Shown: positions 55,062-63,230 of the stretch, in pieces
Layout: every line of letters starts with the position of its first letter
Position numbering within the stretch: position 1 is the stretch's first letter
Position numbers and translations under genes: made by a program
Assembly: GCA_038146785.1 (NCBI GenBank)
Contig: JAYQSI010000016.1
Span: 496,001-560,000, forward strand
Direction of reading: 5' to 3'
DNA from: VMDJ01 sp038146785
GTDB lineage: Bacteria; Pseudomonadota; Gammaproteobacteria; Chromatiales; Chromatiaceae
DNA: 64,000 nucleotides
Notes under the pieces: model-generated
Told to the model about the DNA's origin: nothing
Seen by the model: only the letters and a program-made list of their open reading frames with translations
Databases searched by the model: none

Positions 55062-56246
55062 ATGATCAAGCCAATTGGTTCTGACGAGTTACAACCACGC
55101 TTCGTTTATGACGTTGCGCAACATGATGCATTGAGCAAAGAAGCAGAGTCACTGCCTTCAGTGATTATCAGCTCTCAAGCTGCAGGTAACGCAGTCATGA
55201 TGGGTGCGGGTTACTTCAACCCTCTGAAAGGTTTCATGAACGTTGCAGATGCAATGGGCGCAGCTGAAAAGATGACCCTAAGCGATGGTTCATTCTTCCC
55301 AGTGCCTGTGATGTGTTTGCTTGAGAACGCGGATGCGATCGGCGATGCAAAACGTATTGCTTTGCGTGATCCTAACGTTGATGGCAACCCAGTGTTGGCT
55401 GTAATGGATGTTGAAGCGATCGAAGAAGTCTCTGCTGAGCAGATGGCGATCATGACCGACAAGGTTTATCGCACTGATGATTCTGAGCACCCAGGTGTTG
55501 CAGCATTCAACTCACAAGGTCGTACGGCTGTTTCAGGTCCAATCCAAGTATTGAACTTCAGCTACTTCCAAACTGAATTCCCAGATACTTTCCGTACCGC
55601 AGTTGAGATTCGTAATGAAATCGCTGAGCGCGGCTGGAAGAAGATTGTTGCATTCCAAACCCGTAACCCAATGCACTTGGCACACGAAGAGTTGTGTCAC
55701 ATGGCAATGGATCGTTTAGGTTGTGACGGTTTGGTTATCCACATGTTGTTGGGTAAGTTGAAAGCGGGTGATATTCCTGCGCCAGTTCGTGATGCTGCGA
55801 TTCGTAAGATGGTTGAGTTGTACTTCCCACCTAACAGCGCAATGGTGACTGGTTACGGTTTCGACATGTTGTATGCAGGTCCTCGTGAGGCAGTACTTCA
55901 CGCTTACTTCCGTCAGAACATGGGTGCGACTCACTTCATCATTGGTCGTGACCACGCTGGCGTTGGTGATTACTACGGCGCATTCGATGCACAAACCATC
56001 TTTAAAGATGAAGTACCTGCAGGCGCGATGGAGATCGAGATCTTTGAAGCTGACCACACTGCATGGTCTAAGAAGTTGAATAAAGTGGTGATGATGCGTG
56101 AAGCACCAGATCACGAGAAAGATGACTTCGTATTGCTATCAGGTACTAAGGTACGTGAGATGTTGGGTAATGGCATTGCGCCACCAAAAGAGTTCTCTCG
56201 TCCTGAAGTGGCTCAAATCTTGATTGAGTACTACCAAAGCTTGTAA
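55062..56246 (+). CDS. sat: ATP sulfurylase (dissimilatory type)
   Basis: 394 residues from ATG 55062, preceded by GAAGGA. This is the monofunctional Sat form of sulfur oxidisers and archaea, not CysDN. Active-site motifs are QTRNPMHLAHEEL (QXRN and HXXH) and GRDHAGVGDYYG. In sulfur oxidation it turns APS and pyrophosphate into ATP and sulfate. Arg is almost always CGT/CGC and the codons look selected for high expression. A terminator follows at once, so it is transcribed apart from aprMBA. Confidence 0.95.
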   Translation: MIKPIGSDELQPRFVYDVAQHDALSKEAESLPSVIISSQAAGNAVMMGAGYFNPLKGFMNVADAMGAAEKMTLSDGSFFPVPVMCLLENADAIGDAKRIALRDPNVDGNPVLAVMDVEAIEEVSAEQMAIMTDKVYRTDDSEHPGVAAFNSQGRTAVSGPIQVLNFSYFQTEFPDTFRTAVEIRNEIAERGWKKIVAFQTRNPMHLAHEELCHMAMDRLGCDGLVIHMLLGKLKAGDIPAPVRDAAIRKMVELYFPPNSAMVTGYGFDMLYAGPREAVLHAYFRQNMGATHFIIGRDHAGVGDYYGAFDAQTIFKDEVPAGAMEIEIFEADHTAWSKKLNKVVMMREAPDHEKDDFVLLSGTKVREMLGNGIAPPKEFSRPEVAQILIEYYQSL

Positions 56247-56270
56247 AAGCTGAGGCTCAAGCGAGCAATA

Positions 56271-56300
56271 AAAAAGGCGTGCTTAGCACGCCTTTTTTTG
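56271..56300 (+). terminator. Rho-independent terminator after sat
   Basis: AAAAAAGGCGTGCT-TA-GCACGCCTTTTTTT; the A-tract on the 5' side makes it usable from either strand, serving both sat and the small minus-strand gene at 56342. Confidence 0.92.
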
Positions 56301-56341
56301 TGTCTCTTACTTAGCGAATTAAATCGCTAAGCGAAGCGTGA

Positions 56342-56506
56342 TTAAGGCTTCTTAGGAGTCTCGTATGGCTTTTCCTTTTGGAACTCAACCCAAGTGGTTT
56401 CGTAACCAACAAAGAATTGGCCAGGGGTGATTTCTTTCTGAGTAGTTGTTACATACTTAGTTTCACCAGTCGGTACTTTTGGACGAGTAAATGTGCCACC
56501 GCTCAT
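56342..56506 (-). CDS. Small 54-residue protein in the sat-apr interval
   Basis: ATG at 56506 with AGAGGA 8 bases before it, stop at 56344. The product is short (MSGGTFTRPKVPTGETKYV at the start, then GQFFVGYETTWVEFQ) and ends in a Lys/Pro-rich tail. No Cys, no signal peptide and no membrane segment. I recognise no family. Gene reality is supported by the RBS, the terminator just past the stop, and its placement between sulfur-oxidation genes. It could also be an abundant ribosome- or enzyme-associated small protein unrelated to sulfur. Confidence 0.6.
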   Translation of the reverse strand: MSGGTFTRPKVPTGETKYVTTTQKEITPGQFFVGYETTWVEFQKEKPYETPKKP

Positions 56507-56579
56507 AATCGTTATCCTCTATGGTTGTTGTTGGAAGGAAAGTAACAAAGCGTCAGCCCCTTCCAGAAAAAACTGACTG

Positions 56580-56996
56580 TTAATCTTTGCGTGTGTAGTG
56601 AGCGTTTTTAGGGATCACATGGCGCACGCCGCCTTGGGGGTTCTCAACATCACCGGTGTAACGCGGGATGATGTGAACGTGGACATGAAAAATACTCTGT
56701 CCAGCCGCCGGTCCAACATTCACACCGATGTTGTAGCCATCGGGTGAGAACTCTTGATCCAGCAATGTCTTTTCTTCAGTGATCAGTGACATGATGGCGC
56801 TGACTTCTTCAGGAGTTAAATCGAAGAAGCTCGCCACATGGCGCTTTGGGATCACCAATGTGTGGCCTGGGCTTACCGCATAACTATCACGAGCACTATA
56901 AGCATGCTCGTTTTGTAGCGATACACCGCGAGGGTCTTTGCAGAAGAGGCAAGGATTGTTGGGGTCTCGTTTTTTAGCTACTTCTTCAGAGGCCAC
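56580..56996 (-). CDS. HIT-family nucleotide hydrolase
   Basis: 138 residues. The histidine triad reads HVHVHIIP (in QSIFHVHVHIIPRY), near residue 103. An N-terminal CLFC suggests a zinc site shared with another His. HIT proteins split nucleoside phosphoramidates, adenylylated compounds or dinucleoside polyphosphates. It lies between sat and aprM, on the opposite strand, upstream of the small gene at 56342. Some HIT proteins are known to hydrolyse APS, so a role near APS metabolism is an attractive but unproven idea. Confidence 0.9.
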   Translation of the reverse strand: MASEEVAKKRDPNNPCLFCKDPRGVSLQNEHAYSARDSYAVSPGHTLVIPKRHVASFFDLTPEEVSAIMSLITEEKTLLDQEFSPDGYNIGVNVGPAAGQSIFHVHVHIIPRYTGDVENPQGGVRHVIPKNAHYTRKD

Positions 56997-57391
56997 AGCA
57001 AGCTCGCTTTAGTACTTCTTTAAACACACGTTTAGCTCTAAAACCTTCAGAACTAAGCGCTGCAAATCTATCACTGTTTCCGAATATTACCTAGTCGCCT
57101 TATAGGTTTGTTCTATAGCGATTTTTTAAACCCGCATTGCAGAATCTTATGATTAGGGTCGAGATTGCTGCTGATAAGAAATAAAAATTGCTCCATTTTT
57201 TGAGGAAATGTAAGGGTTTTGTCGGGGTCTAGAAGAATATTAACGAAGTTTTATATACAAAACAGCGGCTTAGGGCGCGGGGCCTGTCCGCATAGATTTT
57301 TTATATGACCCTTAATATATATCTGAGGTGACGCATTGACTTGATGGGGATATCCTCGCCGAGCTAAAAAATTTAGTGAGGTTTAATAATA
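56997..57391. promoter_or_regulatory. 395-base intergenic region between the divergent HIT and aprM genes
   Basis: No open frame with coding character on either strand. It is AT-rich, with long A/T runs at 57117-57128 and around 57297-57330, and must hold the promoters of aprMBA and of the HIT gene. I could not pick a convincing -35/-10 pair or a defined operator. A GAGG sits 12 bases before the aprM ATG. Confidence 0.5.
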
Positions 57392-58237
57392 ATGTTTTCA
57401 AGCAATCCTTTTGATTTCCTAGCGGGATCATTTATTACAAATGATGTGATGCAAGCGTATCTCATCCTTATGGTTATTTTTGTCGCTGGCGGCACCATTC
57501 TTCACGTCGCGAAAAAGCAAAGTGCACGTTATTTCTCTGAAATGGCTGCTTCGCACCGCGCTAATGCTAAGCGTTCAGTTGGCGCTGGTGAAAAGATGGG
57601 TATTGCAGCAGGCATCTTGGTTAACGAAGTCGCACTTGCTGGCGAGTTCTGTAACAAAGAGCGTCAGGTTTCTCACTTCCTGAGCATGTGGGGTTTCATC
57701 CTTTACTGTATCGGTAACGTAGTTTTGATCTTCGGTGATGCAACAAGCGCGATGGGCGCTAACTTGTGGCACTGGGGCGCATTGATGTTGTGCGTAGGTG
57801 GTTACTGGTTCTGGTTCCGCATCCGTGTTGACGTTTCTGCAGAAGGTACTAAGTGGTACAAGCTGGTTGAAGCGGACATCTTTATTGTTTCATTGTTGTT
57901 GACGGCTACTTTCGGTTTGATCTGGTCATCACAAGCAGCTGGTCAAACTTTGGGCATGAACACCGCAACATTGTTCTTTGTCCTATTCGCGATTTCGAAC
58001 ACCGTATTGTTCGGCAGCGTGTTCTGGTCTAAGTTTTCACACATGTTCTTTAAGCCTGCAGCGGCTTTCCAGAAGAAGGTATCTAAGGCAGATGGTTCTA
58101 ACTTGAACTTGCCTGCTGAGTACGATCTTGCAGATCCTGCAACTCACGCTCGTTACCCTGATCTGCCGTTGTACATGGGCACCAACCCACCAAACATGGG
58201 TAAAGGTATTCGTGCTCGCGCAGCTAAGAATTACTAA
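57392..58237 (+). CDS. aprM: APS reductase membrane anchor AprM
   Basis: 281 residues with five to six hydrophobic segments (LILMVIFVAGGTIL, FLSMWGFILYCIGNVVLIF, WGALMLCVGGYWFWF, IFIVSLLLTATFGLIW, LFFVLFAISNTVLFGSVFW). Upstream of aprBA, where sulfur oxidisers such as Allochromatium carry aprM. It is thought to anchor AprBA and pass electrons to the quinone pool in place of QmoABC. Codon use resembles its highly expressed neighbours. Confidence 0.88.
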   Translation: MFSSNPFDFLAGSFITNDVMQAYLILMVIFVAGGTILHVAKKQSARYFSEMAASHRANAKRSVGAGEKMGIAAGILVNEVALAGEFCNKERQVSHFLSMWGFILYCIGNVVLIFGDATSAMGANLWHWGALMLCVGGYWFWFRIRVDVSAEGTKWYKLVEADIFIVSLLLTATFGLIWSSQAAGQTLGMNTATLFFVLFAISNTVLFGSVFWSKFSHMFFKPAAAFQKKVSKADGSNLNLPAEYDLADPATHARYPDLPLYMGTNPPNMGKGIRARAAKNY

Positions 58238-58269
58238 GAACTAATAAGAATTACAGAGAGAGAAAAATC

Positions 58270-58752
58270 ATGCCTACTTTTGTATATATGACTCGATGTG
58301 ATGGTTGTGGCCAGTGTGTTGATATCTGTCCATCAGACATCATGCACATCGATAAAGGTCTCCGCCGTGCTTACAACATCGAACCAAGCATGTGTTGGGA
58401 ATGTTACTCGTGCGTTAAAGCGTGTCCTCACAACGCGATTGACGTGCGTGGTTACGCAGACTTCGCTCCATTAGGCCACTCAGTTCGTGTAAACCGCGAC
58501 GAAGAGAAGGGCATCATTTCATGGCGCATCAAGTTCCGTAACGGTAAGAAAGATATGGACCTATTGGCTCCTATCACTACCGTGCCATGGGGTTCAGGCC
58601 AGCCTGAGCTGAAGAATGTTCCTGCACCTGGTAACGACCATGTTGCAAGTCAGCATTTGTACAACGAGCCAAAGTACATCCGTATGGATGAAGCTCCAGT
58701 ACACACTCTGGAATCTAACGGTCTAGAGATTAAAGAAGGAGTTCAATACTAA
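58270..58752 (+). CDS. aprB: APS reductase beta subunit
   Basis: 160 residues. Two 4Fe-4S motifs, CDGCGQCVDICP (residues about 10-21) and CWECYSCVKACP, are followed by the C-terminal tail that wraps around AprA. It carries electrons from the FAD of AprA. It ends with TAATG overlapping aprA. Confidence 0.96.
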   Translation: MPTFVYMTRCDGCGQCVDICPSDIMHIDKGLRRAYNIEPSMCWECYSCVKACPHNAIDVRGYADFAPLGHSVRVNRDEEKGIISWRIKFRNGKKDMDLLAPITTVPWGSGQPELKNVPAPGNDHVASQHLYNEPKYIRMDEAPVHTLESNGLEIKEGVQY

Positions 58753-60659
58753 TGGGCTACAAAACTATCATTGAAGACGATATCGATATCCTCGTTGCAG
58801 GCGCAGGCCTCGGCGGTACCGGTGCAGCTTTCGAAGCTCGCTACTGGGGTCAGAATAAAAAGATCGTTATCGCAGAAAAAGCAAACATCGACCGTTCTGG
58901 TGCTGTAGCACAAGGTCTGTATGCAATTAACTGTTACATGGGTACTCGTTTCGGCGAGAACAACCCAGAAGATCACGTTCGTTACGCACGTATCGACTTG
59001 ATGGGCATGGTTCGTGAGGACTTGGCGTTCGATATGGCACGTCACGTTGACTCAGCAGTACACCAATTCGAAGAATGGGGTCTGCCAATCATGATCAACG
59101 AGAAGAAAGATAAGGTTGGCGGTAAGCACCCATACATGCGTGAAGGCCGTTGGCAGATCATGATTCACGGTGAGTCGTACAAGCCGATCGTTGCTGAAGC
59201 TGCACGTAAGTCTGCAGACAAAATCTTCAACCGTATCTGTGTAACTCACTTGTTGATGGACGAAGCTAAAGAGAACCGCGTAGCGGGTGCTGTTGGCTTC
59301 AACGTACGTACCGGTAACTACCACGTATTCAAGTCTAAGACTGTTGTATGTGGTGCTGGTGGTGCTTCTAACATCTTTAAGCCACGTTCAGTGGGTGAAG
59401 GCGCAGGTCGTGTTTGGTACGCACCTTGGTCTTCAGGTTCAGCTTACGGTTTGATGATCGAAGCTGGCGCGAAGATGACCCAGATGGAAAACCGTATCGT
59501 ATTGGCACGTTTCAAAGACGGTTACGGCCCAGTTGGCGCATACTTCTTGCACCTTAAGACTTACACTCAAAACGCTTACGGCGAAGAGTACGAGTCAAAG
59601 TGGTTCCCAGCACTTCAAGAGATGGTTGGTAAAGAATACTTGGACCCAGAAGTGTCACACCGTACACACCGTCCAATCCCAACCTGTTTGCGTAACCACG
59701 CAATCATCAATGAGGTGAACGCAGGTCGCGGTCCGATTCACATGGTTACCATGGAAGCGTTCCAAGACCCACACTTGGAAGAGATTGGTTGGCACAACTT
59801 CTTGGGTATGACCGTAGGTCAAGCAGTACTTTGGGCAGCTACCGACGTAGACCCTAAGTATGAAAACCCTGAGTTGACTACTTCTGAGCCATACGTAATG
59901 GGTTCACACGCTACTGGTTGTGGCGCGTGGTGTTCAGGTCCTGAAGACGTATCTCCTGATGAGTACTTCTGGGGCTACAACCGTATGACTACTGTTGAAG
60001 GTCTATTTGGTGCAGGTGACGCTGTTGGTGGTACTCCACACGCATTCTCATCTGGTTCATTCACCGAAGGTCGTTTGGCAGCTAAGGCAGCTTGTAAGTA
60101 CATCGACGATGGTAAGGCAGAAGGTATCAAGGTATCTGACGCACAGATCCAGCGCCGTAAGGAAGAGATCTACAAGCCAATGGAAACTTACACCGTTGGC
60201 CGTAACGAGATCGTAGCGGGTACTGTTAACCCTAACTACATCAACCCACGTCAAGGTCTTGACCGTCTACAGAAGTTGATGGACGAGTACTGTGGTGGCT
60301 TTGGTGTTAACTACATGACTAACGACAAGTTGTTGAAGATCGGTCTGAAGAAGATGGCGATCTTGGGCGAAGACTTGGAGAAAGTTGCAGCTTCTGACAT
60401 TCACGAATTGCTTCGTGCATGGGAATTGAAGCACCGCTTCCTGACTTCAGAGTCTGTGTTCCATCACACCTTGTTCCGTAAGGAAACTCGTTGGCCTGGT
60501 TACTACTACCGTGGTGACGCGATGAAGTTGGACGACCAAAACTGGCACGTTCTGACTGTTTCTCGTCGTGATCCTAAGACCGGTGAGTACACTATGGAGA
60601 AAGCTCCTCTGTACCACTTGGTTGGTGACGTAGAGAAGAAGCCAGCTGAAGAGCATTAA
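58752..60659 (+). CDS. aprA: APS reductase alpha subunit
   Basis: 635 residues, normal length. An FAD-binding Rossmann motif opens the protein (ILVAGAGLGGTGAAFEA), and the substrate-pocket region GSHATGCGAWCSGPEDVSPDE is highly typical of AprA. In a sulfur oxidiser it runs from sulfite plus AMP to APS. Arg is nearly always CGT/CGC, showing strong codon selection. Probably in one transcript with aprMB. Confidence 0.97.
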   Translation: MGYKTIIEDDIDILVAGAGLGGTGAAFEARYWGQNKKIVIAEKANIDRSGAVAQGLYAINCYMGTRFGENNPEDHVRYARIDLMGMVREDLAFDMARHVDSAVHQFEEWGLPIMINEKKDKVGGKHPYMREGRWQIMIHGESYKPIVAEAARKSADKIFNRICVTHLLMDEAKENRVAGAVGFNVRTGNYHVFKSKTVVCGAGGASNIFKPRSVGEGAGRVWYAPWSSGSAYGLMIEAGAKMTQMENRIVLARFKDGYGPVGAYFLHLKTYTQNAYGEEYESKWFPALQEMVGKEYLDPEVSHRTHRPIPTCLRNHAIINEVNAGRGPIHMVTMEAFQDPHLEEIGWHNFLGMTVGQAVLWAATDVDPKYENPELTTSEPYVMGSHATGCGAWCSGPEDVSPDEYFWGYNRMTTVEGLFGAGDAVGGTPHAFSSGSFTEGRLAAKAACKYIDDGKAEGIKVSDAQIQRRKEEIYKPMETYTVGRNEIVAGTVNPNYINPRQGLDRLQKLMDEYCGGFGVNYMTNDKLLKIGLKKMAILGEDLEKVAASDIHELLRAWELKHRFLTSESVFHHTLFRKETRWPGYYYRGDAMKLDDQNWHVLTVSRRDPKTGEYTMEKAPLYHLVGDVEKKPAEEH

Positions 60660-60666
60660 TATATTG

Positions 60667-60694
60667 CGCCGGACTTGAATTATTCAGGTCCGGC
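60667..60694 (+). other. Hairpin just after aprA
   Basis: GCCGGACTTGAA-TTA-TTCAGGTCCGGC is a long near-perfect stem without a T-run, 8 bases past the stop. It may protect the 3' end of the aprMBA mRNA, upstream of the true terminator. Confidence 0.5.
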
Positions 60695-60710
60695 CATATA
60701 TTGCTTATTA

Positions 60711-60745
60711 AAGGACTAACATGTTCTGTGTTGGTCCTTTTTTTA
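60711..60745 (+). terminator. Rho-independent terminator after aprMBA
   Basis: AAGGACTAACA and TGTTGGTCCTT form a stem followed by T7. It separates aprA from the gene at 60791. Confidence 0.85.
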
Positions 60746-60790
60746 TCCCTAAAACAAACCTTCGCAGTACTGTGAGAGAGAGAATTACCG

Positions 60791-61141
60791 ATGAACATTC
60801 TTGAATTATCAGATGAAGAAATTTTGGCAGCCGCAAACCCAATGTGGGCGGATTTGGTCAAATATTCGAATGAGCAGAATTACGGTGCATTCACCCGTCA
60901 TTTTTCTAGCACCTTTATTAAGGGCGCTAACGAAGTCGAGATGGGCAAGCAGTTCGCACGTAGCGATTTAGCGAAGAACCTTTCAGAAGATACCGAGTAC
61001 TTGGGCATGATCCGCCGCGGTGATTACGTCACTGTGATGTACAAGGTAATTCACAAAGAGAACAAAGGTGAGTGGCTAGGCCGTCTAGTGCTGGGCTACG
61101 AGAAAGATAAGATCCGCATTTTTGGCGCGACCTTGTTCTAA
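60791..61141 (+). CDS. NTF2/SnoaL-like hypothetical protein
   Basis: 116 residues. The pattern of an N-terminal helix (DEEILAAANPMWADLVKYSN), a short middle, and a curved sheet (EWLGRLVLGYEKDKIRIFGATLF) resembles an NTF2-like cone, but no catalytic residue can be named. GAGAGAGAG precedes the ATG. First of three genes (this, FKBP, TPR) with 11-base and overlapping spacing, so one operon just behind aprMBA. Confidence 0.65.
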   Translation: MNILELSDEEILAAANPMWADLVKYSNEQNYGAFTRHFSSTFIKGANEVEMGKQFARSDLAKNLSEDTEYLGMIRRGDYVTVMYKVIHKENKGEWLGRLVLGYEKDKIRIFGATLF

Positions 61142-61152
61142 GGAAAAGACTG

Positions 61153-61662
61153 ATGTCAGATACGATTGAAGACGGTAAGTTTGTTGAATTGAATTATCGC
61201 GTGGTCGACGTAAAGACTGGCGATACCTTGGTCACCGTAGATTACCCACTGGGCTATGTGCATGGCGTTAATGACGTGATGGCAGAGGCAGTGACCAAAG
61301 AGCTATACGGTAAAAAAGCCGGCGATACGATCGAAGTCGATATCGATATGACGGCTGTGTATGGCGAGCGTGATGAGTCATTGGTATTTACTGATCACAT
61401 CGAGAATGTGCCAGAAGAATATCGCGAGATCGGCACCACCATCACCATGGAAAATGAAAAGGGTGAGATGAAAAGCTTCATCGTGACCCGTTTTGATGAC
61501 AAGACACTAACCGTTGATGGCAACAATCCATTGTGTGGTCGCGAAGTGCGTTTCGTACTTGAGGTGTTGAGCATCCGCGAAGCCACGGATGAAGAGATTG
61601 ATTTGGGTGGCGCAGTTGATGCTAATCCAACGCTAGATCAAATCCTTGAGCGCGCGGAATGA
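61153..61662 (+). CDS. FKBP-type prolyl isomerase, SlyD-like
   Basis: 169 residues. An FKBP core is split by an insert-in-flap domain: PLGYVHGVNDVMAEAV, then KKAGDTIEVDIDMTAVYGERDE, then the IF domain up to NNPLCGREVRFVLEVLSIREAT. Unlike SlyD it lacks the His/Cys-rich metal tail and ends LDQILERAE. It probably acts as a folding helper. It overlaps the TPR gene by 4 bases. Confidence 0.85.
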   Translation: MSDTIEDGKFVELNYRVVDVKTGDTLVTVDYPLGYVHGVNDVMAEAVTKELYGKKAGDTIEVDIDMTAVYGERDESLVFTDHIENVPEEYREIGTTITMENEKGEMKSFIVTRFDDKTLTVDGNNPLCGREVRFVLEVLSIREATDEEIDLGGAVDANPTLDQILERAE

Positions 61663-62687
61663 GCTATTCCAACGCGTACATTATTTATCCGATTAACCGA
61701 GCACTTGAAAAGTCAGTTGCTGGGGCGATTGGCTTGCTGCCAGAGAGCATGGCCGGTTCTGTTGCGCGTGATGGCAGTGTCACTATTGCGGACATCTTTT
61801 TCCACGCACGTGGCAACTACGAACAAAAGACCTTCAATGCCAATATTCTTGAGCCTTTGAGTGAAGCAATTGAAGCAACAATCACTGATGAGCTTAAAGC
61901 AGACGATGCTTTATCTTGGGCGGACAAGCAAAACCGTTTAGGTAATGTGTGTGCGGCTTTAGGTCAAAAGATGTTTAGCGTTGAGCATTACGAGAAAGCG
62001 CTAGCCTGTTTTGATCAGGCGTTAACGGTATATAGCCAAGAAGAAACACCGGCCGAATGGGCGTTAACCCAATACAACATTGGTACTGCCAAGCAGGCGC
62101 TGGGTCGCCAAGAGAGCTTGGGTAAAGTGCTGAATGAAGCAGTTGATGCGTATATCAATGCCTTATTGGTTTGGAATAAACAAGATAACCTTGAAGAGTG
62201 GATGCTCACCATGCATCAGCTTGGCGTGACTTACCATCAGCATGGTTTGGCACTCAAGGGTAATCGCACCTTCCAAAAGGCGGTTGTTGCGCATAAGAAT
62301 GCCTTGTCTGTATTAAATGCCGATGACTATGCGTTGGAACTGACGGCTACGCACAACAATCGTGCGGCTGTATTGCAGCATTTGGCCGAGTCAGAAAATA
62401 ATCCTGATCGCGTTGAAGAAGCGTTGCGTGCTTACGAGAAAGGTCTTGCTGTGTGTATGGAGCAGCAGTTGCCATTCCATTTGGCTGTGATGATTCGAAT
62501 TAACAAAGCAACAGCACAACTTGTCTTAGCTGGCATGACAAAAAATGCAGCTTTGGCTGAAGAGGTTGCAGATGAGTATGAGTTAATTCTCGAATGCTTC
62601 CCGCATGCGCTGCAGCCTTTGTCTAAAAAGCATTGTCAGGCACAAGAAGAAATAGCGAGAAAGTTAGCTGAAGAGCTAGCCGCTTAA
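61659..62687 (+). CDS. TPR-repeat protein
   Basis: 342 residues, no signal or membrane segment. Helical repeats of TPR type are visible from about residue 90: LGNVCAALGQ, EHYEKALACFDQALTVYS, WALTQYNIGTAKQALG, WMLTMHQLGVTYHQHG, AATHNNRAAVLQHLAE-type repeats each near 45 residues apart. The first 80 residues are different and unrecognised. Likely a scaffold or partner-binding protein. It ends at a terminator. Confidence 0.75.
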   Translation: MSYSNAYIIYPINRALEKSVAGAIGLLPESMAGSVARDGSVTIADIFFHARGNYEQKTFNANILEPLSEAIEATITDELKADDALSWADKQNRLGNVCAALGQKMFSVEHYEKALACFDQALTVYSQEETPAEWALTQYNIGTAKQALGRQESLGKVLNEAVDAYINALLVWNKQDNLEEWMLTMHQLGVTYHQHGLALKGNRTFQKAVVAHKNALSVLNADDYALELTATHNNRAAVLQHLAESENNPDRVEEALRAYEKGLAVCMEQQLPFHLAVMIRINKATAQLVLAGMTKNAALAEEVADEYELILECFPHALQPLSKKHCQAQEEIARKLAEELAA

Positions 62688-62692
62688 AAAAG

Positions 62693-62719
62693 AAAAGGCG
62701 CGTTTAACGCGCCTTTTTT
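62693..62719 (+). terminator. Rho-independent terminator between TPR gene and DUF4279 gene
   Basis: AAAAGGCGCGTT-TA-ACGCGCCTTTTTTA, usable from both strands. It lies between two convergent genes. Confidence 0.88.
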
Positions 62720-63146
62720 ATATCCGCTCAGAAAGCTCGTATTCGACGTTAATAAAGGCGCCGATCTCAGAGCAAAACTTCACAATTCGTGAACCAAAAC
62801 CGACCTCTGGTACGTTCTCATCTTTATCAACCGATAGGGTAAGTACAACACCAACACGGGGTGAGAGATTCAGATTTTTACAAATCTCGATGATCTTCTC
62901 TTTAGAAGGCTCAATCTTTTTTAACAAGTCATCATCAATCAACTTAAACATATCAACCACTTGTTCATCTGAATTGATCGTTTTAGTTGAGAATTCCCAA
63001 GAGCTCAATGCAGGCTTATCAAGACTGCCGCGAGTGCCTGCGTCATTGGTGGCTGTAGGCTCAAGACCAATGAATTCTGTCACTTGCGCTGGGTTGAAGT
63101 GATAACCGTAGATGCCAAAGTAAGCGCGTCCAATATTCGCAGCCAC
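62718..63146 (-). CDS. DUF4279-type protein
   Basis: 142 residues from GTG 63146, chosen because GAGGAG lies 6 bases upstream; ATG 63203 is an alternative but adds a non-conserved stretch. GIYGYHFNPAQVTEFIGLEPT and SSWEFSTKT fit the DUF4279 pattern. Function unknown. Confidence 0.75.
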   Translation of the reverse strand: MAANIGRAYFGIYGYHFNPAQVTEFIGLEPTATNDAGTRGSLDKPALSSWEFSTKTINSDEQVVDMFKLIDDDLLKKIEPSKEKIIEICKNLNLSPRVGVVLTLSVDKDENVPEVGFGSRIVKFCSEIGAFINVEYELSERI

Positions 63147-63230
63147 AATAAACTCCTCGTGGATGAAATCTAAAAGCGAAGTATAACGGACAGCCTGCTC
63201 CACAGAACGATTCGCGCGTCCGAAACAGGC

